This document shows positions 30,705-42,545 of a DNA stretch of 64,000 nt, in pieces. The notes under the pieces were generated by a model. That model ran no database searches. It had not been told where the DNA came from and saw nothing but the letters and a program-made list of their open reading frames with translations. How positions within the stretch are numbered: position 1 is the first letter of the stretch; each line of letters opens with the position of its first letter. Both the position numbers and the translations under genes were made by a program. Source of the DNA: Pelobates cultripes (taxonomy: Eukaryota; Chordata; Amphibia; Anura; Pelobatidae); contig OW240916.1 of the NCBI GenBank assembly GCA_933207985.1, positions 293,087,207-293,151,206 on the forward strand, written 5' to 3'.

Positions 30705-31660
30705 GCAGACAAGAAGGTCTAGACCGACAGCAGGAGATCCACTTGTAGAAGGTTTCTCTATGTTACTCAATACATTGACATGTGAGGGAAGGCACCATAT
30801 TCCTTCACATTTATTGCTAGCAGATCTGTTAGTACAAAAAATTAATTAATTTCTCCTCTCAATCATTTAAAATAACTGTGTGCACCGGTACACAGGGGAT
30901 GGCAAGGGGGTTTGCCCATGGGTCACTAGTATATAGGGCTTCTCAGCCTCACACTATCCCTCTTTGGTTATAAAAGCAGTAGGTGATGCATTGGGAAGTC
31001 TTTTGGCACAGTTCTGCTGAAGCAACGTAGCTGAGAGGAATTGCATTGGGCTTTTGCTAGCCAAGTATGTGTGAGTATATTGATGGGCTGGCTGGTTGCC
31101 CTCCAGGTCTTGACTGGCTAATTAGAATATTTTTTTTTTACCAGAAGACTTCAGTATATGGAACCGACCATGCTTAAAGACTATAATAAGTATACTCAGT
31201 CTCAGGACATGTTGGCATGTGACTGCAGGGTGAGATAATTTCTGGTGGCAATGGAGTCATAGAAAAGAGTCTTCATGAATATATTTCTGTGAATGTTCTC
31301 TCATCCAGTACAGGTAATTCTGATGAAAGATTCAGGGATATATCCTGTCACATCTTGCATCTTTAGCACACTCCAAATTTCAAGCACAGAAATTATGTGC
31401 ATCATGTGAGTTGGATCAATTGTGCAGAGACAAAAATAATCATGTTTGATGACTTTAGCAAGGGGGGATCCGGGTGCTGTGAGGAATTTGACTAAATTAA
31501 CATATCATGCTTAACTTACCATGTGTCTCATTTTGCCCCAGTCCCTCCATATGTCTCATTACGCTTTTGAAGCCCTTCCATTTGTCTCCTTTCCCTCCAG
31601 CCCTTCCATGTGTCTCATTCCCCTCCACCCATACCTCGTGTAGCATGGCTGAGCTGCGGA
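30705..31660. other. Unassigned stretch; minor minisatellite near its end
   Basis: 31515-31625 holds two to three imperfect copies of CCCTTCCATGTGTCTCATTCCC. A TATAAAAG at 30971 has no supporting context. No gene seen. Confidence 0.45.
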
Positions 31661-31761
31661 CAGTGGTGTACACACAACCCATGGGACCCCAGTGTGAAAA
31701 CTGATCCGTGGGCCCCCCCCGCCCGCGCGCAACCCCTGCGACCGCGGTATGTACGCCAGTG
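31661..31761. mobile_element. Short hAT MITE
   Basis: CAGTGGTGTACACAC at 31661 and the inverted right end CACTGGCGTACATACC at 31761 are hAT-like TIRs. The right end also resembles that of the element at 26207-28175. Flanking 8-mers GCTGCGGA and CATGCAGA match at five of eight positions. Confidence 0.45.
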
Positions 31762-31780
31762 CATGCAGATACAAATACAC

Positions 31781-32125
31781 TTAAAGGACCACTATAGACA
31801 ACCAGATCACATCAGCTCAATGAAGTGGTCTGGGTGCCAGGTCCCTCTAGTTTTAACCCTATAGCAGAAATGATGTTTCACTGAGGGTTAATCCAGCCTC
31901 TAGTGGCTGTCTCATTGACAGCCGCTAGAGGAGCTTCCGCGATTCTCACTGTGAAAATCACAGTGAGAAGACACTGAACGTCCATAGGAAAGCATTGAGT
32001 AATGCTTTCCTATGGGCTGTTTAAATGCGCACGCGGCTCTTGCCGCGCAAGCGCATTCTGAGCTGAGAGGCGGATCGGGGCAGAGGGATCCCCATGCCAA
32101 GGGAGTCCGGCGCTGGAGAAAGGTA
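31781..32125. mobile_element. T2/Kolobok-type MITE, 3'-truncated copy D
   Basis: TTAAAGGACCACTATAGAC at 31781 through the CCTCTAGTGGCTGTC/GACAGCCGCTAGAGG hairpin and the GCATTGAGTAATGC hairpin to CGCTGGAGAAAGGTAAGT, where a CA array takes over. Confidence 0.75.
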
Positions 32126-32129
32126 AGTA

Positions 32130-32830
32130 CTGAAGACACACACTCTCACGAACAGACGTATACACACTAGCTAACAGACACACACACTCTCACGAACAGA
32201 CGCATACACACTAGCTAACAGACACACACATTTACTGACTGACACACACTCAGTGACAGACGTACATACACACTCACTGACAGACAGACACATACACACT
32301 CACTTACAAAACACACACTCACTAACAGACACCAGATTCACTAACAGACACACACAAACTAACACACACACAGTAACACACACTAACACACACACACACA
32401 CTAACACACACTGACACATAAACTAACACTAACACACACACTCTAACACTAACACACACAAACACACACTGACACAAAAACGAACACTAACACACACACA
32501 CTCTAACACAAAAACTAACACACACACACACAAAAAACTAACACTAACACACACACACACACTCTAACACACACACACACACACTAACACACACACATAC
32601 AAAAACTAACACTAACACACACGTTTTTTTTTTTAAATTTCATCCCCCAGCCTCCCTACCTTAGAGAGTGCTGAGGGGATTCCCTAGGGTCCAGTGGGGC
32701 TGCCCGGCGGCCGGTCCTGCGGGCTGGCTGGCAGGCAGGCTGGCGCGCGAGGGAGCTAGCTCCCCTGAGTGCTTCCTCTTCAGCTCCCTCACGCGCCGTG
32801 TACTGATGCCGGAGCCGGAAGGTATGCCTG
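32130..32830. repeat. CA-type array with conserved GC-rich right flank
   Basis: Array of CACACACTAACAGACACAC variants to 32622, then T11 and CATCCCCCAGCCTCCCTACCT...CTAGGGTCCAGTGGGGCTG, followed by a G/C-rich tail with GGAGCCGGAAGG. The right flank matches that at 24270-24440. Confidence 0.8.
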
Positions 32831-33733
32831 CCCACTGGGAATTTTCCAGCCCTAGAGCCAGTGTCTTATGTTCATGGATCTCCTTACTCCAAGTGGTAAG
32901 ATTGTAGGTCCATGGGTTCACTGGGATGGGTACTCCCCATAGAGCGGTTTGAAGGAACTCCATGTGGACCCTCAGCCCAGAAGAGGACAGAGTAGCTGGT
33001 ACTGCATCACAGGCTGTCCATTTCGCAGTAGCAGCAAGTATGGTTTTTCACTTGTTGAGACGATTCTAGAAGTCCTTGCCTCAATTTTTTTGTTAAAGAG
33101 ATCTCTCCACTTCTGGCCCTCTAGTCTCATTTGACAGTGCTACGGTGCTGACGAGGCAGCCATCTTGGTTGCACCACGTGGATTGCAAGATTCAGGTTCC
33201 TAGACTTCTTTGACAAAGCATATATGACCCAGTGTGAACCAGGATAACCCCTGCTGGTCCAAAGGGGGGGGGGGGAGTAACAGGACTCAGAGTGAGCTGC
33301 AAGGTGCATGCCTAATAGCAGGAGATCGTCCGCTTCTCACAGTTGTTGGCGCATCAGATTCACTAGGCCTCAGGTTCGAACTCGGATAATAAGAACAGAA
33401 TTTCATGTTTTGGGTTCAGTAAGATGCACTTGTCTTTTGGAGGGTCAACTTGGAGCTCAGAATTGCTGTAAGCAATATTATTGGCAATATAAGCATAGTT
33501 GTAGCCCAGATCGTGGGGAGCTGCAGAGGAACACGTCCGGCCATCTTAGAAGCCAGGCCCTGCCCCACCATAAATCTAAACATATAAAGAAATACTAGTG
33601 GTCAGAGGGAACATGCCACAGTATTAGGGAGACCAAAGTCAGCATTACCTTAACTAATTTCATTGTCAGCCAATCCACACAAGTTGTGTTCCTATACACC
33701 CCTCTTAAGTTTCCAAGAGTATGTAAAAATTAG
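32831..33733. other. Unassigned repeat-like stretch
   Basis: Contains CAGCCATCTTGG (33160) and CGTCCGGCCATCTTAGAAGCC (33535), motifs common near frog LINE leaders, and a G12 run at 33267. No intact coding frame. Confidence 0.35.
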
Positions 33734-34139
33734 TTAGGGTTGCCACCTTTCTTGGAAAAACATACTGGCCTTACTAATTTGCATAATTAATTATGTATGG
33801 TTGACATCACATGATGTAAATCACAAGGAGTGACATAACATAAAATGCTGTAAAATCACCAAAAAACTACTTACAGTTTGATTCTGCTGCATAGATGGAT
33901 TGCTCCCAGTGTCTCCCTGTCCCCCAGTGTCTCAAGTCTCCCACTCTCTCATTGTCCCTATGTATCAGTGTCCCCATGTCGCCCAGTGTCTCAGTGTCCC
34001 CTAGTCTCTCAGTGCCCACATGTCTCGCAGTGCCCTCATGACTCAGTGTCCCCATGTGCCGATTACCCCAGGTCTCACAGTGTCTCTATGTATCACAGTG
34101 CCTCAGTGCCCCATGTCTCCCAGTGTCCTCTTGTGTCTC

Positions 34140-34938
34140 TGTAAAGAAACCTGGTATATCCAATACCCATTTGGTAGTTTCCTCCCGAACGGCCAGAGCA
34201 TCAGTGATTATAACTCTCCGTTCGGCGAAATAAAGTAAGCAATTTCCATACGAATAACAGCTTCCCAAGTAGATTCCCTTAATAAAGCAGACAGATACCC
34301 AAACATCAGCCGAAGTCTAGATGAAGGGTACAACAGAACTGAAGTTTAATGATGCCACACTGGCTTTTATGCAAGTCCCCGTGCAAGGGGACCACCCTCA
34401 GGAACACAAGTCATGCAGCCAATCATAGACAGAGAAAATGTAAAACTCTCCCAGTACAAACATACAATTCCCTCCCCTCGTCCTGGAGATAATCAAGTCT
34501 GATAAAGTAATAACTTCATTATCTCCAGGCAGAAAATGTACAATTTTACCCAACTTTCAGAACACCCCTTAAAACATAAGGTAACCCCAGTCATATCCCC
34601 TGATAGCCCTGATATTGGTGACCAACATATCCAAAAATCACCCAGATCAGTTCAGGGGTTTTCGAATTTCCTGGAAGTCTTAGGTGACCGGCTAACCGCG
34701 AGGCTCCTGCCCAAAACAGTTCCACAAGATTGGTGGGTTTTGCCAGTCTAGTTTGTAAAGTTATAAAAACAGAATAATTCCACGAACAGTTCCCCTGGCT
34801 CCTAGCAGCGATTGTTCCCCTCATTCGTATGCACAAAAGTACCAAACAGCGCTCTCCTAGCTGTTCGGGAAATAAAGATCCAGCGTTTGTACGTTTGGGA
34901 CCGGTGTTCGGGAGATCGAGTTTCCGATTTTAGTTCCC
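34140..34938 (-). repeat. Solo LTR, family X copy 1
   Basis: On the minus strand GCATAAAAGCCA (34378-34367) is a TATA box, followed by CTGTTGTACCCTTCATC and CTGATGTTTGG, ending in TTTACA at 34140. The same motifs in the same order occur at 46370-46450 on the + strand. It interrupts the minisatellite. The 5' border is approximate. Confidence 0.5.
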
Positions 34939-35010
34939 TGGGAGACTAGGGGACACTGGGGAAACCAGGTGACACTTGACATGGTGACACTGATACACTG
35001 GCTGAGAGAC

Positions 35011-35531
35011 TGTCAGGATTACAGTATGATCCAGCACGTAGAATTGTGTAACACAGAGGACTGATAAGTAGCGTATACCGGACCTTAGAATGGCCGGACT
35101 AACGTTCCAAAGAATAGTCAGGAATAGCCGAGGTCAAGGAACACAGAAAGAGACACAGCGATATGGAAAAGCCAGGGGTCAGGGATGCCAGAAAACAGGG
35201 AAGTCAAAATCAACGCCAAAGTCAAAATACCAGAATAACCAGAATCAATAACGTGCTCTCGGACAACCACAAGGGAAACCACGACAGGGCACAGAGTACG
35301 AGGAGAACTGGGCCTAAATACCCGCCTGTGGAACTGATTGGTTGTAACCGGCCTTTGACCCCAAAGGCAGTTAGAGTGTTCCTATTTGCATGATTGCTGC
35401 TCAGCACAAACCCTCCTGTGGATTGATTGCTGCTTGGCACAACTTCTCCTGTCAGGACAGTAATGTTGCTCGGCACAACTTTTCCTGTCAGGACAATATT
35501 GTTGCTCGGCACAACTTTTCCTGTCAGAACA
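35011..35531 (-). repeat. Candidate solo LTR with 36-bp tandem repeats
   Basis: TGTCAGGATTAC at 35011 and CCTGTCAGAACA ending 35531 give TG...CA ends. A TATTTAG box reads on the minus strand near 35325. Four TTGCTCGGCACAACTTTTCC-type 36-bp repeats (35393-35531) lie in the U3 position. No target duplication found. Confidence 0.4.
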
Positions 35532-36063
35532 GTAAATGCCATTAATCACATTTTTATGTGCCGATGAATACGTAACCGAGACATGGGGACACTGGGAGAC
35601 ATGGGGACACTGTATCCCTAGTGTCTCAGGGTCCCCATGTCTCCCAGTGTCCCCACGTTTCAGTGTCATAATGTCTCCCAATGTCCCTTAGTGTCTCAGT
35701 GTCCCTGTATCTCCCAGTGCCCCCGTGTCTCCTTGCAGCCTTTCCCCCCATCCCTCACTTCCCTGAACTGTAGGCCATCTCTGCAGGGTGGAAGTGGCTG
35801 TCTGGATTCTCTGTAGCTGCTACCCTGTGGATCAGTGAGTAGAGATAGGCAGGGAGGGATATGCTGGAACTTCCTATCCCTTCCTCTCTCCACACACACA
35901 CAGCGACCCCTACTGGCCAGTGCTGTTAATGCATCGTAATCTCTGTTTATACTGAGAAAAATACCAGCATTTGTATTGCCAGTATGACTGCAATACCGAC
36001 ACCGGCCAGGCAGCCTCAAATACTGGCTGTGCCAGTAAAATACCAGCCAGGTGGAAACCCTAA

Positions 36064-38318
36064 GGGAGGCAGGTGAAACACAATGGTAAGCCTAGAGAGG
36101 AAACAACAGACAAAGTCCTGGGAGCAGGACTGAAGCAGAGATACACTATCTGCTTTTGACCCCAGTCTGCCTTTCTGTAGCTGATTAACAAGGAATAGCG
36201 ATTTAGCTTGCAGCCCTGCTAAGTGGAACACCACACCATCAGTGTGACTGAGTCAGCATGTTTACCGTACAACACATCTGTCTGAGAGCATGTCATCTGG
36301 CCATAAGGCACAACCTGCGCTGCCCGCGCCACAAAGTGGACACAGCCAGATAGTCAACCTCACATATCCTCCTGTTAACACTATGTAATCATAACTTCAT
36401 TTATCATGACGGGAAAAAAAAAAAATCAATGGTTTACTTTGATACACAGCAAACACAGTACATACGCCTACGTATCTTTTTATGTATCTATCTGTCAGTC
36501 GCTTTATTTATATATTTACTACACTGAAGATTCTGCACAAATAAAGTCATAAATGTAAGTATCAAACTGTGAACTATATTTTTTAAATTGCATTTTTTTA
36601 TTGAGAATAGCACAAATATGTATATTCAAGATGAAGCCAGAATACAAGTATCAACGGCAACGAGGTAATGACAAGGCGTAAAGGTGATGACCGAAGAATG
36701 TCTTCCTTTCAAATTTTTTTAAATATTTTGAACTTTTTGCTGTGCCTACATTAAGCAGAAATTTTCTTGAATTGTGTGGTTAATGCCTTTCATACATACT
36801 CTCTAGGCTGTCTTTAAAGGTATTTATACTGCAGTGATAGGACTTTTATTAAGAAAATATCGAAATCCACTCAAATCATTAGCTTCTATTCAGTTGCACA
36901 AGCCTTTTGTCATAGAAACAAATAATTACAAAAACAATGAATTTCTGAATTATGCTCGTTCAGATGCATTAATTTATCTCAGGCACCTGGAATAATAATG
37001 GATAATTTTCTGAAAAATAATAAAAAATAAAATTAAAAAAATCTGTGCTTTTGTTGCAAATGTGCTTACTAATAGTGTATGTAAGCCAACTTCGCTTTGA
37101 CAGCACTGGTGAGGCTGTTTGAATCTATCAACTTAGCTCTTATAGGGAAGAACTGAAACACTATTCTCCTTGTGATATATATGGGGGGATTGCTAATAAA
37201 TGACCAGAGATAGGGATGTCTCATCTTATAGAATGTAGCCCATAGGTGGATTTTTAGTCCAGTACCCAAGCTTGTAGGGTACCCCTAAATGCCACCCCTA
37301 AATAACTAAATACCTGTAACAAAAAAAAAAAAAACATCCCTCCTAGATACTCTTCCTGGGTACCCCAAATCTCCTTTTTATATTTATTTCTTTACACTAT
37401 GTTTGACTTTTTTACTTCTCTGAATATTTTACAGGAATCTTAATTTCCCAATCTCGAGGAATAGAATGACTGAAACTTTCCAGTAAGCTGTGTCTGCTAT
37501 TATATTATATTTATCCCAGGCTGTGTGCGGAGATTTACAGAGCTGCCAACTTCACATGTTGTGGTTTGGGGTCTCTGTAGAATAGAGGTGTGATATGTCC
37601 ATCTAGGCACAAGTTGGACAAATCTTGAACGGCAATGGAAGAAGTAAATCTCCCTCTTGAACAACGTTAATCAAAAGGAATGAGATCTTTGCCGAGTTAC
37701 TCTGCTCACTGCTAAAAGGAACAAGGTACTGTCTGCACCATAACGCTTTGAGTGGTGCAATGTTGTTATGGTGCTTTGAGTGACCCCTTAATATCATACA
37801 TTATCTATTGCAGTAGAATTTTAATTAATGGAAGCAATATGATTGGCATCAACACCGCAGCTCGTCATGTGAACTTAGAGGTACGTGTAGGAAACTTCCC
37901 TTTGTACCCAGCGCTCTGTCTCTCTCGCACCAATGGTACACCAATGCTTTGGGGATGAGGAGGAGCAGAGAGAAAGTGCTGCTATTTCTAGGTTAAGTCA
38001 TCTCTAGGGAAGACATTACTCTTTTTCTAATTATTGCTATTATTAATCTACGGGGAAAGGCCCGTAGAAGAAGATAAGGGAAATGGAGCTGTATGTGTGA
38101 TGTAGGGAATAAGGAGCCATGGGGTATATTCGAAGAATGGGTACATGGGAGGAGATATGTAAGATTTTGGAAATTAAAGAACACAAAAAATGGGGTATGG
38201 GAGGAGATATGTGAGATTTAGGAAATGGGAGGACATGAAGAGTGGGATATGGGAAAATTCCTACAGGGAAGCCCTAATGTAGTACTTGGCAAACGTGATA
38301 TAGATCCAGTTTGATCTT
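36064..38318. other. AT-rich intergenic DNA, no gene seen
   Basis: At 37734-37795 GCACCATAACGCTTTGAGTG / GTTATGGTGCTTTGAGTG is a MITE-like remnant. Otherwise no coding frame, RNA gene or clear repeat boundary. Confidence 0.5.
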
Positions 38319-38762
38319 TGTTATATTCAGGGGAACCCAAATTGTTTTCAAGTGCACTTGGAGAAGCGTGAATTAGACACCAGACTCGTGTTGACTATCA
38401 AAAGAGGCCCCTGACCTTTATTTTGTCAGTTGTGCTTTTATACATTATAAAGTAAGTGCTTACATGCAGATACTCTTAGAACAGTAGTAGGAAGGGAGTG
38501 AAAGGGTGAAGGGGGTATAGATAAGACATAGGGATAAACGTCATGTACATTTAACAGATAAGTTCCAGGAAAGAGAAGGAACTGATTTAGGAGAGACAGC
38601 TCAGGTGGGGCTATCTGCTCCCAGAACTAGACATATATGGTCTTAAGTGTTGTTTTAAGCATTAAGTATTTCCTAAGTCCAAGTTAACCAATTTTAATAT
38701 AGACTATCTAATATGACACCTTTAAGCTTGAGCCTTGGAATCAAGATAAATTCTTTCACACA
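38319..38762 (-). repeat. Candidate solo LTR
   Basis: On the minus strand TATAAAAG (38441-38434) is followed 19 bases later by AATAAA (~38421), a compact retroviral R region. A U5-like segment ends in TATAACA at 38319. The far end TGTGTGAAAG at ~38762 gives TG...CA ends. No target duplication found, so borders are approximate. Confidence 0.45.
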
Positions 38763-38800
38763 TGCACCTTATTTTGACATACTTTGACTTTTATTTTTTA

Positions 38801-38894
38801 TTCCTTCTTAATTAATTGAGGATTTGATCTAGATCGCAAGTTACTTATGAGGTCTGTGTGTATTTTTTGTACCGTGTTGCATATTTTTCAATAA
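38801..38894 (+). repeat. Direct repeat, copy 1 (94 bp)
   Basis: Identical to 39225-39318; both start TTCCTTCTTAATTAATTGAG and end TATTTTTCAATAA. Similarity extends about 25 bp further upstream. The copies are 424 bp apart. Confidence 0.9.
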
Positions 38895-39224
38895 TCGCAG
38901 TGATGTCCAGAGGAGGAGGATACCTAGCAAGAATGGGGAGGAGGTTTTGAACTGTTTCATGTGGATATGTGGCGTGCAAAAAAGAATGGTGAAGAAGTGA
39001 GGACATGGAGGATATTTGGCATTTGGTAGAAGGGACACTGCATACAGTGAGTGACATTGAAGAACTCATACTGACGCTGTGACATTAAAACTGATCCAGC
39101 ACACACAGATATATTGACATGTATACATCACCCGCTTAGGATAATTCCTAGCCTTCATTACTCTCCCCCCTTCTCATTGGTACTTGGATCTGGGACTTTG
39201 CATATTTTGACATTTATTTTTTTA

Positions 39225-39318
39225 TTCCTTCTTAATTAATTGAGGATTTGATCTAGATCGCAAGTTACTTATGAGGTCTGTGTGTATTTTTTGTACCGTG
39301 TTGCATATTTTTCAATAA
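39225..39318 (+). repeat. Direct repeat, copy 2 (94 bp)
   Basis: See 38801-38894. This copy is followed by GCGGGGGTACTTTCAAGG and a 109-codon open frame (39282-39611) that matches no family I know. Confidence 0.9.
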
Positions 39319-40574
39319 GCGGGGGTACTTTCAAGGATCCACCTTTTGGGGATGATTTGGAGCTTTATGATTATAAGAGCGGTTCTTTTCTGGAATTGTG
39401 GTGGGTGAACATTCACATGGACATTGACGCTGCCATACATAGACCCTTTAAATCAATAACCATTGGGATTTATGAGATTAAACCAAGTACATGTTCAATA
39501 AATGTCAAGGGGCTGTTCTGCTACCTAAAAATAGATTATCTTGCGAATGCAAAGAAAAAAGCCCAAACATGTGACGGGGCTAAATACAACTCTGTCATAA
39601 ACCCAGCTTAGATAAAATTAGAAATCTTCCCTCGATGGGAATCCAGATGGCTCAGCAGGGGGTGCTAGGAAACAGGAAGCACTTAATCACATCTGACAAC
39701 ACCAGTTCTGACAGTCTGTCTGCAAAGGAAAGGGGAGAGATGTGTAGCTGGATTTCTGTCTCCTAAAGCACCATTATCCTACCGTGCAATTAAGGGCGAT
39801 GTTATGATATTAACTATCATAACTCTCACTGCAGCATTAGCGATGGATTAAATGGCTCTAACATCAGAGGACAAGTGACCGGGATTATTGAGCCAGGAGA
39901 CATTTTATTAAATGCTTTAGAGAATAACAATATCCTGCTGTGCAATGCAGGATGCAAATGACAAAACTATTCAGGACTTTTACAGAGACCCTGTGTTAAA
40001 AGGCAAGCAATTATATTTTCTAGACTTGCAGTGGAATTGATTTAAGCCCCCATTTTACACCCCCGGTGAATCACGAAATCATAGACACCCTTCAAAACAC
40101 AGGTCAGGTGGTGAAAACTGCACAAAAAATGAAGCAAAAATTGCCACTGAGCCAATTCAGGCAAGTTAAAACAATTGGATCAATGTAGGTGCCAAAGCAG
40201 TTTGTATAATTTATTCACTGTGGATTTTACATAAATTAAATACTCCGGGTTCAAGGAGAGGATTCGTCCCAAAGGAACTGACCTGATTAATAAGTTGATT
40301 TACCGCAGATAGCAAATACATTTTACATACTGTCAGCATTAAGACATCATCTAATGTGTATGGCAATCCTACCTGCAGACGGAGTCCTGATAATTTACAA
40401 GACTCCCTTTTACAGTGAAAACGGCAGAATTAAGATTCTTAGCTTGCCACCTTGAGTTGAATGGATTCTATTATCTAGTGGAGGTCGGAACCATGATATT
40501 CTTTTTCATATTTCTGGGTAGTGACCGTCAGATCACTCTTACTGTGCAGTAAATGATAGAGGTTTGTGTTAGCA
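39319..40574. other. Unassigned stretch, no gene seen
   Basis: Beyond the short open frame ending at 39611 there is no coherent coding signal or repeat terminus. Confidence 0.45.
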
Positions 40575-40910
40575 TTGAAGTGGTTGGGGTGCTGTGTCCC
40601 TGTCCCTTTAACCCTGTAATGTAAAACAGTGCAGTTTCTGAGAAACTCCAATAATTACATTGCACGGTTACTGCACCTCTAGTGGCTGTATTCCAGACAG
40701 CCTGTTGAGGAACTTCCTGGTTCTTCGTGGAGTTTAACTCATGAGGGCGTCCAGTGTCTGGAAAATCCCCATATGAAAACATTGATTCAATGCTTTCCTA
40801 TGGGGAAGCCCTAATGCGTGTGCGGTACTCAATGAGCATGCGCATTAGGTTCCACCATTCAGTGACTTCCTGAGGTGACTGAGCAGGAATAAGACAAGTG
40901 AAAAAAAAAA
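40575..40910. mobile_element. Decayed relative of the T2/Kolobok MITEs
   Basis: Shares GTCCCTTTAACCC, AACAGTGCAGTTTCTGAGAAACT, CACCTCTAGTGGCTGT...GACAGCC and CAATGCTTTCCTATGGGG in the order seen in copies A to D. The ends are not recognisable. Confidence 0.5.
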
Positions 40911-41127
40911 GGTTTTTAGTCCTTTCATGACTGGTGGGTGGGCCATGGAAACTATAACTATTTTTATGGAAACAACAAATGGCTACTCTACTCTCCCCGC
41001 ATCCTCCTTTTCCTGTGCTCCTCCTGGCTGTAAATACCTTCATATAACTGTTCTATCTCCATCTCTGTTCTTCAGGCCTTATCCCACAATCCCAAAACCA
41101 ACAATACTTCAGTTCTGATACTGTAAT

Positions 41128-41165
41128 CAGGGCTGGCGCTTCCTATAGGCCAACTAGGCGGCCAT
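41128..41165. mobile_element. hAT-like terminus
   Basis: CAGGGCTGGCGCTTCCTATAGGCCAACTAGGCGG parallels the terminus at 22313. It abuts the end of the recombinase fragment to the right, replacing its C-terminal tyrosine region. Confidence 0.4.
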
Positions 41166-41760
41166 CTCCCAATTTTCTTAACAATTTCGTCACCCAAGCC
41201 CAGTCGAGTCGCCTCCGTAGCCGCACCAATGTGAAAGGAGTGTGTCCCAAACTGGTTGGGCTGTAGCCCCAACACTTCCAGGCTTAGACGCAAGACCCGG
41301 AAAAATTGGAAGCAAGACACGCCTTTTCAGGTACCGAGAGACGTTGAGCACAGGGCACAAGTCCGACCCTGGTAACCGGTGCAGTACAATGTCCACGCCC
41401 TTCCCCATGATGTCTGTTTTAGATCGGGCCAGCTGCATCACCACCGTGTCGGCCGACACCTAGACATCTCCCAGCCATACGCTCCCTCTGCCACCTTTGT
41501 TGGCACTAACCAACTCCCCGATGCGGAAGGCACCAAAGAAAGTCAAGACAAAGACTAAACCGAACAGCAGCGCCTTGTAGTCGGAGAAACAAATCCAGGG
41601 GGAGCACCTGCACCAGGCCCCCTGTGATTGGTAGTTTGGGTGAAATCACAAAAGTTAGGCAAAGCAGGCTGCCCTTCTTCCTTAGAAAATACAACCAGTA
41701 ACTCATGCTCCCATCTTCAAAACAAGACCAAGAGCCCGAAAATAACAACCAGGATAACAT
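41166..41760 (-). pseudogene. Tyrosine recombinase fragment (DIRS/Ngaro/Crypton-like), broken
   Basis: Minus-strand pieces in shifting frames read GAFRIGELV (first catalytic Arg, ~41535), VMQLARSKTDIMGKG (~41430) and LCPVLNVSRYLK. The conserved box follows as HSFHIGAATEAARLG-like HSFHIGAATEATRLG (~41235), then IGRW. The usual H-x-x-R of the family is H-x-x-H here, and the nucleophile tyrosine is lost at the hAT-like border. Such recombinases integrate circular DNA copies of DIRS-type elements; this one has frameshifts and is inactive. The exact superfamily is unsettled. Confidence 0.65.
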
Positions 41761-42417
41761 CGGACAAGGAACAGTTTAACTGTAGAGAGGTGCTTCATTA
41801 CATATATTTATAGTTGAATAAATATGGAAGTGATTTTGCTGCATTAAATGTTACAAGTTAGTGACATAAGCACCAACTGCTGGACTTTACGTATCTATGA
41901 AGTCTCTAGAACATAATTTTTCCTTGCGCAATCTTGTAGATCAGCTGGGCTGGGGATTTCAGAGTCGGAAGTTACCTGGAGACCTCTTGATTAATACATG
42001 GCAGTCCAGCTGTGCTCTCAGCAGCTAATGGCATGTCATATTCTCATTTGTCATGTAGATAACCTGAGCCAAACCTAACCAGACTCTGGGAATACATTTT
42101 ATTTCAGCGTGAGAACTGACTGCCGTGTTTGCTTTATATTTCAACTGGAAAAAAAGTCCTTTGTGCTCATCCAACAAAACAATAAACGTTTTCGCAAGGT
42201 GCTGTCGAAAGAAAAAAATGGAAAGATAGATAGAAAAATGTTAAACTGTGAAAACATTATTTTTAAACCAGGTTTTAATCTCTTTATTTCCTGTTGGTAG
42301 CTCCATTTATGACAGTGTTGGAATTTCACAAAACACAGGAATTGCTTTTGCAGAACTGAAGAATTGATTACTGGAGTCTTAGGCACGGCTTTCTCCCTAC
42401 CAGTTTATGATCCTTAT
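41761..42417. other. AT-rich stretch, no gene seen
   Basis: No recognisable coding frame or repeat end. Confidence 0.5.
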
Positions 42418-42545
42418 TATTAGTAATATGTATAAAGTGCCAACACATTTTGCAGCGCTGAACAATTGATGGACTAATACACAAGTATTTGTAACCAGAT
42501 GAGTTGGACACACAGGAAGGGAGTTGAGGGCTCAAATGAACTTAC
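42418..42545 (+). repeat. SINE-like interspersed repeat, copy 2
   Basis: TATTATTAGTAATATG..AAAGTGCCAACACATTTTGCAGCGCTGAACAATTG, ACACAAGTATTTGTAACCAGATGAGTTGGAC and GTTGAGGGCTCAAATGAACTTAC, the same order as at 29528 and 44046. Confidence 0.65.

Larger units (their letters stand above)
33734..36063. mobile_element. TIR transposon filled with a minisatellite and two LTRs
   Basis: TTAGGGTTGCCACCT at 33734 and the inverted right end TTAGGGTTTCCACCTGG at 36063 form the termini. Inside, CAGTGTCTCAGTGTCCCCATGT-type tandem repeats occupy 33905-34139, 34939-35010 (inverted orientation) and 35575-35740 (inverted, then direct). LTR-like blocks separate them. Superfamily not assigned. Confidence 0.5.

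Noticed and set aside
30965..30985. TATAAAAG as a host promoter or LTR promoter
   Set aside because: No polyadenylation signal, terminal repeats or coding frame nearby.
39282..39611. 109-codon frame as a gene
   Set aside because: No recognised family, starts inside a direct repeat, no splice or promoter context.
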